Notes under the pieces: model-generated
Database searches by the model: none
The model's input: the letters and a program-made list of their open reading frames with translations, nothing else
Told to the model about the DNA's origin: nothing
In this document: positions 49,781-61,581 of the stretch, piece after piece
How the letters are laid out: each line of letters begins with the position of its first letter
How positions within the stretch are numbered: position 1 is the stretch's first letter
Position numbers and translations under genes: made by a program
Source of the DNA: Epiperipatus broadwayi
Taxonomy: Eukaryota > Onychophora > Udeonychophora > Euonychophora > Peripatidae
Length of the DNA: 64,000 bases
Reading direction: 5' to 3'
NCBI GenBank assembly: GCA_028023455.1
Contig: JAQFVV010000030.1
Location: forward strand, 8,954,876-9,018,875

Positions 49781-50337
49781 GCAAAAGTAACTGGTCATGG
49801 ACGAATTCTCGTGAAAACGGTACTTTTCACGTGATCCTTTAATTTTTTTCCCTTTCGCACCCTTAAAAGCAATTTTTGAGGGTTATCCCTTCGTAATGGA
49901 ATCTTCAGGACATTATTAGTAAATTTACAACAGTAAAGTAAGTTACAACATATTAAAAAAATAGACGTCTTATCAAATTTAAAAAAACTATGACTGCTTC
50001 AAATACACACTCACACGAAACTACAGAGAAAATAGATATTCTACTATTACAAGAAAATGATGAACAAAATCAACTATTACGGCAGCCAATCAAGGCATTT
50101 CTTTCTCTTTGCTTTTAGCAAAGAAAAAAAGCCATAACCGGCAGCCATCGGGAACTCTTTGTTTTATCATAGAAAGAAGTCTCTTTGTGTTGACTTCTGT
50201 CGCTGCCACCGCCTCCTCCATCCGACATAATGTGAGGACTTTTCTGCATTTATAACGTAGAAAAATTCCTCTTTTGTTGGGTGAAGGCTGGTGAAACTAT
50301 ATTTCTAGGAATTGACCTAGAAATAGTGACATCTTAA
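49781..50337. other. GC-richer single-copy stretch between arrays and element N
   Basis: Contains GAATTCTCGTGAAAACGG, CTTTTCACGTGATCC and CCCTTTCGCACCC, unlike the AT-rich surroundings, plus a 10-bp perfect hairpin at 50300-50325 (TATTTCTAGG, 6-base loop, CCTAGAAATA). Could be the 5' part of a longer element. No frame recognised. Confidence 0.4.
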
Positions 50338-50365
50338 GGCAAACACCAGGGATGAGAAAACAACC

Positions 50366-50822
50366 AAAACATCTTTTTTACCTTTATATACAAAAAAAAA
50401 CTTTTAACAATTTACCTAAACCCATTAAACATTCACTTTAATTTTACAGTGTTTTAGATTACTTATCTACTCCATTAATTCTATTAAGAGTAGGATTATA
50501 TTTTTTTTATATATAAATGTTCTTTTACCATCCTTTCCCTGTAATTTTTAACCCTTTCCAACATTTTAATATTAAATTCTTTAAAGAATTTAATATTAAA
50601 ATGTTGGAAAGGGTTAAAAATTACAGGGAAAGGATGGTAAAAGAACATTTTTATATAAAAAAATACAATCCTACTATTATTAGAATGGAGTAGATAAGTA
50701 ATCTAAAATACTGTAAAATTAAAGTGAATGTTTAATGGGTTTAGGTAAATTGTTAAAAGTTTTAAAGATTAAATTGTTAAAAGTTTTTTTTTTTTTTGTA
50801 TATAAAGGAAAAAAGATGTTTT
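50366..50822. repeat. Spacer-free palindrome, 457 bp
   Basis: Inverted repeat centred between 50582 and 50583 (AATTCTTT|AAAGAATT) with no loop. The innermost 66 or so bases per arm look perfectly complementary; outside, pairing continues with small indels to AAAACATC (50366) and GATGTTTT (50815-50822). Absent from the left copy of element N, where AACAACC is followed almost directly by GATGTTT. Confidence 0.9.
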
Positions 50823-51119
50823 TGTTTTGTTTTATATTCATTTAAAGATATAGTTGAAGAATGTAGTTTTGAGATGGGTTTTAGATAAGATTTAAAAAGG
50901 GATGTTATTTGAAATTAGGGTTGGTTTTTAAATTTGTATAAAAAGTTTCTTGGATGATTTTAAGACAGATTTGTTATTAAATAATGTAAAAGAAAGGGTA
51001 AAAATATATAGCAGTGGGAGAGAGGTGTAAGTAAAATTTAATTGTATATATGTTTGTTACTCTTTATGTTAATGTAAAATGAAGGTATTTATGTAATTGA
51101 AGTTTATTTATAAATATGT

Positions 51120-51130
51120 ATTTCATATTA
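51120..51130 (+). repeat. LINE target-site duplication, left
   Basis: ATTTCATATTA, identical to 53290-53300. The left copy of element N has this word once. Confidence 0.9.
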
Positions 51131-53274
51131 AGAAAATTTCTTAATAAATTTAACACAGGAAGTGATCATCGATTAGTAAGGGGTAAGATACATGTTAATG
51201 TAAAACTAGAGAGACAAAAATTATTAAGAAAAACTATATTTACAGTTGATATTCCTAATCTTCAGAAACATTCTAATGAATTTAAATTAGAACTTACAAA
51301 TCGGTTTCAAGTATTAGTAGATTTTGAACATGATTCAGATTTGAATGAAATTAATATGAAAATAACTGATACACTTTTAAAAACTGCAACAAAGATAGCT
51401 GGTAGAAAAAAGCAGCAATTGACTAATAAAATTTCTACTGAGACTAGAGAACTTATGAAGAAAAGAAGGAATATGAAGATATGCAAGAATGATGCATTAA
51501 AAAGAATTGAATATCTCGAATTTTGTAAAATGGTGCGGAAAAGAGTTGAAAATGATATAAGAAAGTATAACTGTGAACTAGCAAGAAAAGCTGTAGAAGA
51601 AAATAAAAGTCTTAAGAATGTAAAACAACATTTTGGACTTGGTAGGAAATTTATATCTGCAATAAGGAAAAAAGATGGAATTATTACTAAAAAGAGGGAT
51701 GACATTATGAAATTGGTAGATTTTTATCAAGAATTATATAGTAATAAAGAACAAGTACCTCCTATATCTATTACATCTTCCGAATTGCCCAGAATTTTAA
51801 ATGAAGAAGTGAGAAATGCAATTAAATGTATGAAAAAAGGAAAGGCTCCAGGTAATGATGGAATTATAATTGATATATTAAAAGAAGCAGGTGAAGAAAC
51901 AGAAAAAATATTAGCAAAGTTATATACCAAATGTCTAAATGATAAAGATGTACCGGATGATTGGAAGAATGCAGTAATAATATTAATATTTAAAAAAGGT
52001 GATAAAGAAGATATTAGAAATTACAGACCTATCAGCCTTTTATCAGTTTTATATAAAATTTTTACCAAGATAATTACAACTCGTCTACAGAGAACCTTGG
52101 ATTTTCACCAACCAAGAGAACAAGCTGGATTTAAAAGTGGTTTTAGTACAGTAGATCATATTCAAGTATTGAGAGAAGTTATAGAAAGGACAAATGAATA
52201 TGAGTTGTCATTATGTTTTGGATTTGTAGATTATGAAAAGGCATTTGATTCTATAAACATTTCTTCAGTGATTAAAGCATTGGATCATCAAGGTATAGAT
52301 CCAGGATATTGTCATATTTTAAAGAATATTTATAAAAATGCAACAGCAACAATTAGATCACATAATGATACTGGGAAAGTCAACATTGAGAAAGGTGTAA
52401 GACAAGGTGACTCCATATCTCCAAAACTTTTTACAGCAGTGCTGCAAGAAGTATTTTGTGGATTAAAATGGGAAACTAAAGAAGTGAAAGTAAATGGAGA
52501 TTATTTAAGTCATTTAGATTTCGCAGATGATGTAGTTGTTTTTGCAAATAATGCTTCCGAGCTGCAGGAAATGTTGCAGGAGTTATCAGATGAAAGTAGG
52601 ACTAAAGATAAATGTTAAAAAGACTAAAGTAATGTTTAATCGATTTACTCAAAATATGAAATAAAGATTGATTATGATGAATTAGAAGAAGTTAAGAGTT
52701 ACAAATACCTTGGTCAGATTATTAATACAGATGGAAACATAATAGAGGAAATTAATCATAGAATTAAACTTGGTTGGAGTGCTTTTGGTAGAAATAACTT
52801 GATATTAAAAGGAAATATGCCTATGTGTTTAAAAAGAAAGGTTTTTAACAAATGTGTTTTACCAGTTCTTACTTATGGATCTGAGACTTGGACACTTAAT
52901 AGAGGATCAATACAGAGACTTCAGACCACTCAAAGAAGTATGGAGAGATGTATGTTGGAGTAACAAGAAGAGATCGAAAATGCAATGTATGGGTAAAGAG
53001 AACAAACAGGTGTTACTGACCTCATTGAAAAAATTAAAAGATTGAAGTGGAGTTGGGCTGGACATATTGCTAGAAGAGATGATAATAGATGGACAATTGA
53101 AATTTTAAACTGGATTCCAAGAGATTGTAAAAGACCCAGAAGGAGACCACATGTAAGATGGATGGATGAAATAAGAAAATGTGTAGGGGTGATGTGGAGA
53201 AGAGAAGCTAAAGATCGGAGAAGATGGATTAAACTTGGAGAGACCTTCATCCTGCAGTGGATTGATAATGGTTG
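51131..53274 (+). pseudogene. LINE endonuclease-reverse transcriptase ORF, broken
   Basis: The open frame running to 52618 begins, within element sequence, at [12 protein letters not shown], the end of the endonuclease domain (SDH motif). The ATG at 51116 lies in target DNA and is not the real start. RT motifs follow: [19 protein letters not shown] near codon 302; [16 protein letters not shown] near codon 371 (first catalytic Asp); [13 protein letters not shown]; and FADD near codon 469 (catalytic Asp pair). A frameshift at about 52590-52600 and another near 52655 end the frame. Conserved C-terminal sequence resumes at 52680-52920 (SYKYLGQI, VLPVLTYGSETW) and 53041-53274 (WAGHIARRDDNRW, RRPHVRWMDEI, GETFILQWIDNG). 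Recently active, now defective. Confidence 0.92.
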
Positions 53275-53289
53275 ATAATGATGATGATG
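51131..53289 (+). mobile_element. 5'-truncated RTE-like LINE
   Basis: A non-LTR retrotransposon inserted in element N with an 11-bp target duplication on both sides. It starts inside the apurinic endonuclease domain, contains the reverse transcriptase and a C-terminal region, and ends a few bases after the stop in a GATGATGATG microsatellite. Short trinucleotide 3' tails and a single endonuclease-RT frame are typical of RTE-group elements, often annotated in animals as craniofacial development protein 2-like. Loss of the 5' end is the usual result of incomplete reverse transcription. A second, older copy lies at 42840-43325. Confidence 0.9.
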
Positions 53290-53300
53290 ATTTCATATTA
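53290..53300 (+). repeat. LINE target-site duplication, right
   Basis: ATTTCATATTA directly after the GAT microsatellite tail; identical to 51120-51130. Confidence 0.9.
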
Positions 53301-53446
53301 TTGTTACAGATCCTTGAAAATGACTGTATGGAGATAAAAAACAGTTGAAACATTGGAGTTTTGTATTATATATATATATGTTCAGTATTGATATAAAAAA
53401 ATAAAGTTTTTGAAAAGAAAAAGGATTTTTAATTTGTTGATATAAT

Positions 53447-54504
53447 TATTTTAGATAGATTCCGAATTTTCAAATCCAAATGCTGATTATGTAAAAACAA
53501 TAAGTAGAGTCAGAGACCAGAAGACCGACTCCTGGAAATGATTCAGAGTTACCATAAGATCAATAAAATATTTTTCAGGTCATTCTGAGTGAGTATATTA
53601 ATAAAAAAAAAAATTTAGAAAGAGGTAAAGTTGTATTCTTATATGGGTATGAATTCCTACCAAATTGATGATCCTGTTTTACGAAAAATATGAATTATAG
53701 AATTATAAAGATAAATAAAATAGAAAAACACTGAAAGTGACTCTTAACAAAAAAGTAAACTTAATAAATTCAAAGTGTGATTATTTTGCATTCAGTCCTG
53801 GTGATGGATGGAAGGGTTTACCATTGTTTTGATAATGCAACGTTTTCATAAAACTCCATGGAATTCTCTATCTCAGCACTGCCTATCCATTTTATATTTA
53901 GCAGCCTCTAAGTCTCCAAAGTGAGCCACATATATATTAATTAGCCTCAAAATGAGCATGGCATAATTGTGGTTATATTTCATAAACAGTTAACATTTTC
54001 CTATGTCATGAATTACTTCCTTTAAGAATCCTGAATAGAGCAAAACTTTATTTGTTGCAGATTTTTAGTTTGTTTATGGGGTGATATATTGCATATAGTG
54101 CTTGGATCATCCTTTTGGTGTTAATGTTGCATTATGTGTTCATTTTCAGTAGTTTTCTTTGTTTATTCCCGAAGGTGATAAAGTCTGATGACTAACTCAA
54201 AGTTCAAACTCTTTATAGAAAATTATAAATAAAATTGAGTGTGACAAAATTTTAGAAAATGTTACTTACATCAAAGATATTTTTTTAAATTAAAGAATAC
54301 CAGTTTATAACTCTGCTTTTAAAAGAAATGCATCTCTACATGGCATTATTATAATTTAAAAAAAAAACTTCATGAGTTGAAATAAAATCAAACAATGGAT
54401 AGTGCTGAATCAATTCTATTCTATTTCTCAATGGAGGAGAACAAATGTCACCTCCCTGACATAAGTCACATGTACAACTTCTGAGAATAAATATAAGGGG
54501 GTAT
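53447..54504. other. AT-rich spacer
   Basis: No recognised gene or repeat. Confidence 0.4.
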
Positions 54505-55620
54505 ATGTTTTAAATAACTTTTGAAGTTTTAACTTTTGTTTTAATGTGTTAACAATTTTTAAAAAAATAAATATAAATAAGTTGTTGTTTTTTTAAAAAA
54601 ATTTGATTTGCAAATAAAATTATTAGCAAAAATATTAAATGTTAATAAAAAATTATAATAAAGTGAATACAGGACAATGGGAGATTATTCTAATCTTATA
54701 ATAGTTGCTATGGGAAATTTGACTATCAGTAGACAACAAGAAAAAAAAGTGTTACTGTCAACCAAAGCTGTTCATTTACCAATTGGTTTAGCTCACAAAT
54801 TACTAGCCATGAAGATGACTTATCCAAATTAAGATGTATCTATTTACCACTACTGAATAAAAAATTAGTTGGGTGTTTGCTTGTCTTTCTAAATATAGTC
54901 CTTATGGAAAAGTGATGCCCACTTACTGAAAATAAATGTCTAATTATATCTACCATAGTTGTATTTATCTGTTGTTGCTCTATCAAAACATGATATTTAT
55001 TTCATAAAATAAAAAAGTCAAAGAAGAAATAAACAATAGATTACAAGAGGAATGTATTAATGTAGATAGATCTGCACACATTATTAAGGACAATTAAAGG
55101 AAATCATCAAAAGCATCTGCTAGCTTCTATTATGTATATATGAAACCATAGTGACCGAATAGCTTAACAATAAATTGACAAATATATTAAATGTGAAAAA
55201 AAAAACGTATATGCGTTGAGCTCAGTAAACAAAACCAAAGATAAATTTGGTAAGATTAATTTTAAATGATTTTATGATATATAAATATTTTCTAAAGATT
55301 CATTTTCTTCTTACATTAAAAATATGTTGATATTTATTTAATCCTATATTTAAAGTTACATGAAATAAAAAAATTAGAAATATTCATTTTAAATGTTATA
55401 AAATTTATTATTAACCTTGAGGCTGGAAATCAGTAAAGTTTTGGAGAAAAACTGACATGCATGAATTCTCAGATTTATATGAAATAATTTTTCTTTTTGC
55501 CATATATATGTCATGTTATTGATTATGTAAATATGTTTATATTTTTGTTGTAAATAAAGTAATATGTTATTTTAAAGAATCATTTTTCATCTGACAGACA
55601 AGTATTTTAATTACTATTAA
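54505..55620 (+). repeat. Right copy of a 1.1-kb direct duplication
   Basis: Partner of 44869-45904 (shared blocks given there). The copies start about 9.6 kb apart. Either an old segmental duplication or two insertions of an unknown repeat. Non-coding. Confidence 0.75.
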
Positions 55621-56211
55621 AATGTGGATTGGATGATAATCAGCAAATATGAATGGGTTTGTATCAAGGCTTGTCTGCTTGTTCCTACATAATTTATGTA
55701 ATGGATGGAGGGGGGTCTAGAATTAATTCCACAGATTGTTTTGAAATTATCTAAACTTATTTTAGTAAATTTCAGTCATGACATATTTTTTCTGATAGTT
55801 GTTTTTTAAATAAAAAATCAAAACTGTTGAAAATAATCTTTTATCAAATATGATTATGAGTTTTACATATTTATTTACTGTAAATGCTTCTGTGCATACT
55901 TGTGCCTCATTTTCATTTTTTTCTCTTATTTATTAATTTTAGTTTTATTATTGCTTTGTTCCTGTTACAAAACAGTATTTATTTGATTAAATAAAAGAAA
56001 ACTCACGAATCGCTGGCTGAAAGTAAAAGTTACATTGTATTGCAAATGGCAGCAATTAATAAAATCGTACATTGATTTAAACCATAAAATTTATACAAAA
56101 CAAAGACTTTTTTTTCCAGTACGTAATGGAATTACATTTTCTTAAATTTTATGTAATCTTGAATCATGGTTTTAAAGAATTTTTCACTTATTACAAAAGA
56201 GATTTGCTAAT

Positions 56212-56412
56212 TGCTCAACAAGCTTTGTGATAACAGAAATCACAGCCAATCCTCTGACCAATGGTTTCATGCTTTGGCACTCCTCAGAGAGGTGCTAAGA
56301 TAGATCACTGAGAAGTGCCAAAGCATGAAACCATTGGTCAGAGGATTGGGTGGGGTTTCTAAGAGATATTTTAAATGCTTTCACTTGCTAAGCATTTATC
56401 AGAAAGCTTGTT
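56212..56412. repeat. Palindromic element with 42-bp core arms
   Basis: 56245-56286 and 56308-56349 are complementary with one mismatch (CCAATCCTCTGACCAATGG with its complement, then CATGCTTTGGCA). The loop is about 21 bases. Outer pieces CAACAAGCTTTGTGATAA and TTATCAGAAAGCTTGTTG pair again. The 87-codon frame starting at 56325 runs through the arm and is unlikely to be a gene. Confidence 0.85.
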
Positions 56413-57295
56413 GTGCAAATAGCAAAGCTCTTTGTTTATATTTTACAAGCTTAAAAAAGAATTGGAGTCATGTGATATATGACTCTATTTTTTATTTTTC
56501 ACTTATTATTTCTAAAATTAAAGTTAAGATTGTTAACGAATATAAATATAAAAGATTTCCAAATACAATGTGTGTAGATAGTCCTTGAATAATGTGAAGA
56601 GAACTTCTTAAATACAGTATAAATAATTATTGTCATATTAAGATTATATATATATATGGAGATACATACATTTTTTAAATAAATAAATGAGGAATGTTCA
56701 TTGTACTTTTCAAATGTTTTAATGGATAATCCTTAAATTTTTCTTATCTAAAAATTTTAAATAGTTTCGGTATTATTTTTATTTGACTCTTAAAAACAGT
56801 ACATCCAGTTTCAATCCATCTGATATATTCGATTTTATATGGAAACTTATTGTCAAAATATTTTCATTTTGTATTTCTTCATTTACTTTCATTAGTTTTG
56901 GTGATGCAATTCAATTTTTTTTTAACAGTTTGCATACTGACAATTATCGTTGCAATATTTTTATGGATTTATTGGAAGATAATTATAATATACTGTATAT
57001 ACTTAAACATTTTATATATAGATTAAATTGATTTAATATATTATGGAAAAACAGACAATAGATTGCAAATGATTATAAAAAGTAAAGCAAATATGATATG
57101 GAAAAAGAAAGACCATTAATTCTTTGACTTAATTTCTTTCAGCATTGTCACAGTTCTCCTATTACTCTTCAAGAAGTATAATAACTACTCTTTCTTATTG
57201 CATTGCCACATGTATACCATATAATACTAAATTGTCCATTCACTTTACTACTGTTAGATAATGCTTTATTTACCACCCTTTTTTACAGTTTACAG

Positions 57296-57323
57296 TTTCG
57301 ATTACACCGGCAATCTTCTTCAG
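57296..57323 (-). ncRNA. Hammerhead-like core, copy 1
   Basis: Minus strand: CTGAAGA, hairpin (GATTGC with GTAATC), GAAA. Stems I and III not established. Confidence 0.35.
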
Positions 57324-57409
57324 AACTTAGTTAGTTCTGAAGAAGATTGCTGGGGCAATCAAAACTGTAAAAAAAAAAGTGGTAAATAAAGCATTGTGTA
57401 ACAGTAGTT

Positions 57410-57437
57410 CTGAAGAAGATTGCTGGGGCAATTGAAA
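57410..57437 (+). ncRNA. Hammerhead-like core, copy 3
   Basis: CTGAAGA, a 6-bp hairpin (GATTGC, TGGG, GCAATT), GAAA. The copy at 57337-57364 has AAAA in place of GAAA and would be inactive. Stem III could be ACT..GGT before TA; stem I is unclear. Confidence 0.4.
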
Positions 57438-57510
57438 CTGTAAAAAAGGGTGGTAAATAAAGCATTGTCTAACAGTAGTAAAGTGAATGGACAATTTAAT
57501 ATTATATGGT

Positions 57511-60500
57511 TCTCCTATTTTACCAGTTTTTCATCTCAATTACTTGTGTACCTTGTTTTCAGTTTTTTCATTATTATTTATGTTCATGACAAATATTTCT
57601 CATCATAATCAGAAATCATTTTTGAGGGTGGTTCTAATTTTAAATACTGAGTCCAGCCATTGAACACACATTTGTTTCCTAGACTAATAAAGCTGGAATA
57701 TTACTGCCATCTATTGATACATAATGAAAATCTATTATTCCTATTACAATTGTTTTTTTCTATTTCTAGCCCATTTATTGACTTTCCACATATATATTAA
57801 GCTTCTACTCTAGTTAACTAATGAAAAATTAAAATTAGACGCAGGAATTTAGAAGTAGAATATTTCTATTTGACTCATTCTAATGGTCTTAATATATTTG
57901 ATAGTAATACTTTAAATATTAATATGATTAATTGTATGACATTCTAAAATAAATAGAAATATTTTCTTATACATTTAAAAATGTGTTTGTTAATGATTTT
58001 CATACTGAAAAATAAGATTTTAGCTTAGCACAAATGACAAGGAAAAAAGTTTTCAAAAATTCTGGTCCTGTGCCTTTTTTTAACTTTTTAATAGTTAACA
58101 AATAGGAACTTAATCATCTTAATTCATGATGTATCTTGTTTAAAAGACATTAAGTTTTACATTTTAACTGATTATGCTAATAATTACATATGAATAATAG
58201 AAATCATTAAACTTCTTCCGTTTAAAATATTGTGAAAACTTTATGAATAAGCATAATGCCATTCATACGATCGCTAGTTAGTTGATATCAACTAGATGGC
58301 GTTGAATAAGATGGATAAATATGTATACTTAAAACTACAGCTTATAAGAATTTACTTTAAAAATGTAAAGTTTAACTTTGGTATGTTTATTGATAATGAT
58401 TCAATGTGAGGGTAAGAAGGCAGAGATGATAGGGTTAAGAAATGGGACAATTTTTATTATTATCAGAGGCTTTTTAGCCACTTAGGATTATAAACTTTAA
58501 TACTTGATAACTTATTAGAAAATAATAATAATTAGGATGTCACAAATTCCATAGAGTATCGATGCAACTATTTTCTTCTTCTTTACATACAAAAATAACT
58601 TTTCATTATAAGAATATTACTTTAGATGAAATTATTATTATTTTTTTCCAATTCTATTACATACAAAGAATTATATTTTAAAACAAATTTTACTATTGTA
58701 TATTTGTTGAAACTTCAAAAATAGATTACATTCTTATTTACATAACCAACAACAAAATGAATGAATTTAGGAACATATTCCCAAAATTTTTACTTATAAA
58801 ATTTAATTTTGATTATTGGTTTATGAATACTGCATGGACTTTGAACGTATGCATGCAAACAATATATGGTATCGCTTATATATTATAATAATAAATTAGC
58901 ATGTTATTTAAATTTCACAAATTGCAATGTCAAAAACTAATATGAATTTTAATATATATTGATATGCATTTTAGTTACTATAATATGTCTATTAATTCAT
59001 TAGGAATCAAGTTGTTGTTTTTTAATCAGAAAACTTTTTTTTTTTAAATTATGATTTAAGTCGTTGTTAATTTGACTTGTAATAATTTCACAATAAAAAG
59101 CCAGATTTGAAAGTGGTAAATATAACCTGAACCTATATATTCATATGTTTATATAACGAAGTGATAACTAAAAATAATCAATTTTAAATGTTTAAATACT
59201 GTATGGTACCAATCTATTCTGGAATCAATTAATGAAAATAAATATTAATTTTTCCATGCATTTGAAAAGAGACTTAATTTAGTGCTTCAAATTTAATATT
59301 TACCTTAGTTACAGTATTCAGTTTTAATTACCTGTATATTATTTAAATTTTGGGAATATTTCTAAACTCTAGCTATCTTTTGTTTCCATTAACATAGTAA
59401 TAATAATAAATAAATCCAGATAGAACCTGAATAGAGGGCATCAGCAAACAAATAAATTGGATGGTCTAGCAGTATATTAAAATCTTTCTGCTTTATTATA
59501 ACAATATTAAATAAATAAATGGATGTGATTTAACAAGAATGACAAGTATTATTTTTACATATTTTATTCAAAATTAAATCACAATATCTTTTTTTTTAGA
59601 GAAGCAAAAAAAAGTAAATAGTTTTTCTACTATTTTTGTTAGCTATTAACTTTTTACGAAATGATAATTTTATAGAAAAACTATAGAAATGTGATTCATT
59701 TAAAAAATATTTTAACTATAATATAATATATTAAAACACAATTGACAAATCTATCTTTTCCCTTGCAATTATCTATTCTTTTAATTATTAGTTAAGTATT
59801 GAATTTAGTAATAAAAAAATTACAAACTTATCCATTTATTAATTAATAAATGAGAAAGGGAAAAAAATATTTGTTTGCTGATTTTCCTCAGGTTATTCGA
59901 TTTTATGTGACACCCATTAAGATAAACAACAACAGGAAACACAAATTTAAATTGGTAACATTTTATACACTTTGTATTATAAAATAAAAAAGCATTCTTC
60001 CATTACCGTTGTACAATTCTACTGTGTTCATGAAAAGACAATATTCAGCAATTATAAATCTTTTTTCATAATATAACAAAAAAAAAATAGTAATAATAAT
60101 CTGATATTATTATCATGACTTAAATTTGCAGTCTAACATGATCCAATTTAAACACAGTTGTAACATTCCGTAGGTCTACATGCTACATCAGAGAGGAATT
60201 AGACACTTGGTGTCAACTGCTGAAAACAGCAAACTTATTATTCTGGTCACATTTGTACATATAATTGTACTTTGGACAAAAAAAAAAGACAGTTAAGAAT
60301 AAAATGAAAAAAGTATGGAAACGGGAAAGAGTAAAACTCCTGGATTTCATAAGGAGTTAGTTTTATATTATCCTTAAGAATAATATTGGAATTAAACAAA
60401 TATTCTACATTTTAACATATATATATTTGTCATTTTTATTAGAAGGGGAGGGAAATCTCAGTATATTTCATTTTAATATATTCTGTGAAGATTTTTAAAT

Positions 60501-61365
60501 ATATTTTTCTACATATCCACAGCAGCAGAAACACAAAAACTTTTTCGTACCTTAAAATGTATTTATAACTTTTTTAATTTCACCTCACAGACTCTACTCT
60601 TTGAAAATTCATTACACAGCCTTCAGAGATTTATTAGTGCTTCTTTTAACAGTTTTTTTTAAATCTGTAAACATTAACTTATTTTGACATATATAATTAT
60701 TAATTGTAAAATATTTTGTTTTAATACGTGAAAATTATAATTCTATGTTTTCTGAGAGCTGTGAAAGCTACGTGTTGAAATTTAACAATCCACAGGGAAT
60801 CGTAATTTTATCTTGACATGTATAGATTATAGTTTTAATGGCAGTTTTTGTTCACATTGTTTAATTAAGTATATACCTAACAAAACTCAATCATGGCATT
60901 GCCAAGCAATATCAAAAATGAAAAAAAAAAAAAACAGACTTAAAATAGGAAATTTTAGGGATACAACTAAGATAAAAATGTTTAATAATTACAAACAAAC
61001 CACACCAATAAAACCTGTGGTTGAGTGCGCATGCTCATTATTCAAATAGGATCACTAACCATACTTCACAAAAGCAGTGTTAATAGCAATTTACTGATTC
61101 ACACAACACATAAAATGTACATTAAGCATTTTTTGCAAAATTAAATCAGGTAAGAGTAAGCATTTTGCAAAATAAAAAATGAAAAACCATTAAAAAATTT
61201 TTTTTTTAAATTTCTTCTGGCATTAAAAAAAATGTCACCTTACATTTTTTTTTTTTTACTAAAATGTTAACTGTTCCTCAAAATCACTCATGCAAAGATG
61301 TTTTCGCTCAGGAAAAGGGGAGTGGGCGAAATTTCACATAATAATGAGGAATCGCTTGGTAGTTA
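57511..61365. other. Long AT-rich spacer
   Basis: No supported gene. A short perfect palindrome AGTTGATATCAACT lies near 58280. Possible 3' UTR of the minus-strand exon candidate at 61366-61581. Several poly-A/T runs. Confidence 0.35.
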
Positions 61366-61581
61366 CTACTTAAATGGTCCTGACACACTCCACATTATTT
61401 TATTAAAATCTTCTAGAGAAATATCAGCCACTTGCGATCCTAACTGCCAAAGATCTTTGCTTGTTTGCTCCAACTCCTAAGACTGGCCTTGCTGCCTCCA
61501 TTGGAACAAATATGTGGCTTGAACCAGTTGAGTTTCACCAGCAGAGGTTAGGAGAGAAGCTTGAAGAACATTATTGATAAA
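61366..61581 (-). pseudogene. Possible minus-strand exon, unidentified, with internal stop
   Basis: Minus strand, one frame: from an AG acceptor-like CATAAG ending at 61582, 34 codons (QASLLTSAGETQLVQATYLF then QWRQQGQS), a TAG at 61477-61479, then 36 more codons (ELEQTSKDLWQLGSQVADIS, then LEDFNKIMWSVSGPFK) ending in TAG at 61366. Composition is more protein-like and less AT-rich than the surroundings. It may be a true last exon ending at the first stop, an exon starting after that TAG (which could itself be an acceptor), or a pseudogene. Family not recognised. Confidence 0.4.

Larger units (their letters stand above)
50338..53446 (+). mobile_element. Element N, right copy, interrupted by palindrome and LINE
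   Basis: 50338-50365, 50823-51130 and 53290-53446 together reproduce the left copy (48066-48554) in inverse orientation. Interruptions are a 457-bp palindrome (50366-50822) and a LINE (51131-53289) flanked by ATTTCATATTA. The end carries the TTGAAAA, ACTGT/ACAGT hairpin and GAAAC motif at 53314-53350, then an AATAAAG at about 53400. The uninterrupted left copy makes the nested structure certain. Confidence 0.85.
57217..57510. repeat. Palindrome built from three PLE-like terminal motifs
   Basis: The ends ACCATATAATA-CTAAATTGTCC and its near complement (57490-57510) bracket one inverted and two direct copies of a unit: TTCTGAAGAAGATTGC, loop, GCAAT(C/T), GAAACTGTAAAA, then GGTGGTAAATAAAGCATTG. 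Centre near 57329. Similar in layout to the PLE 3' ends at 9053 and 14075. Confidence 0.85.

Noticed and set aside
51116-51118. ATG as start of the LINE protein
   Set aside because: It lies upstream of the LINE boundary (51131), in element N target sequence, and is explained by the insertion.
51307-51930. Minus-strand frames of 132 and 67 codons
   Set aside because: Antisense shadows of the LINE reverse transcriptase.
56325-56588. 87-codon + strand frame
   Set aside because: Starts in a palindrome arm and has no recognisable domain.
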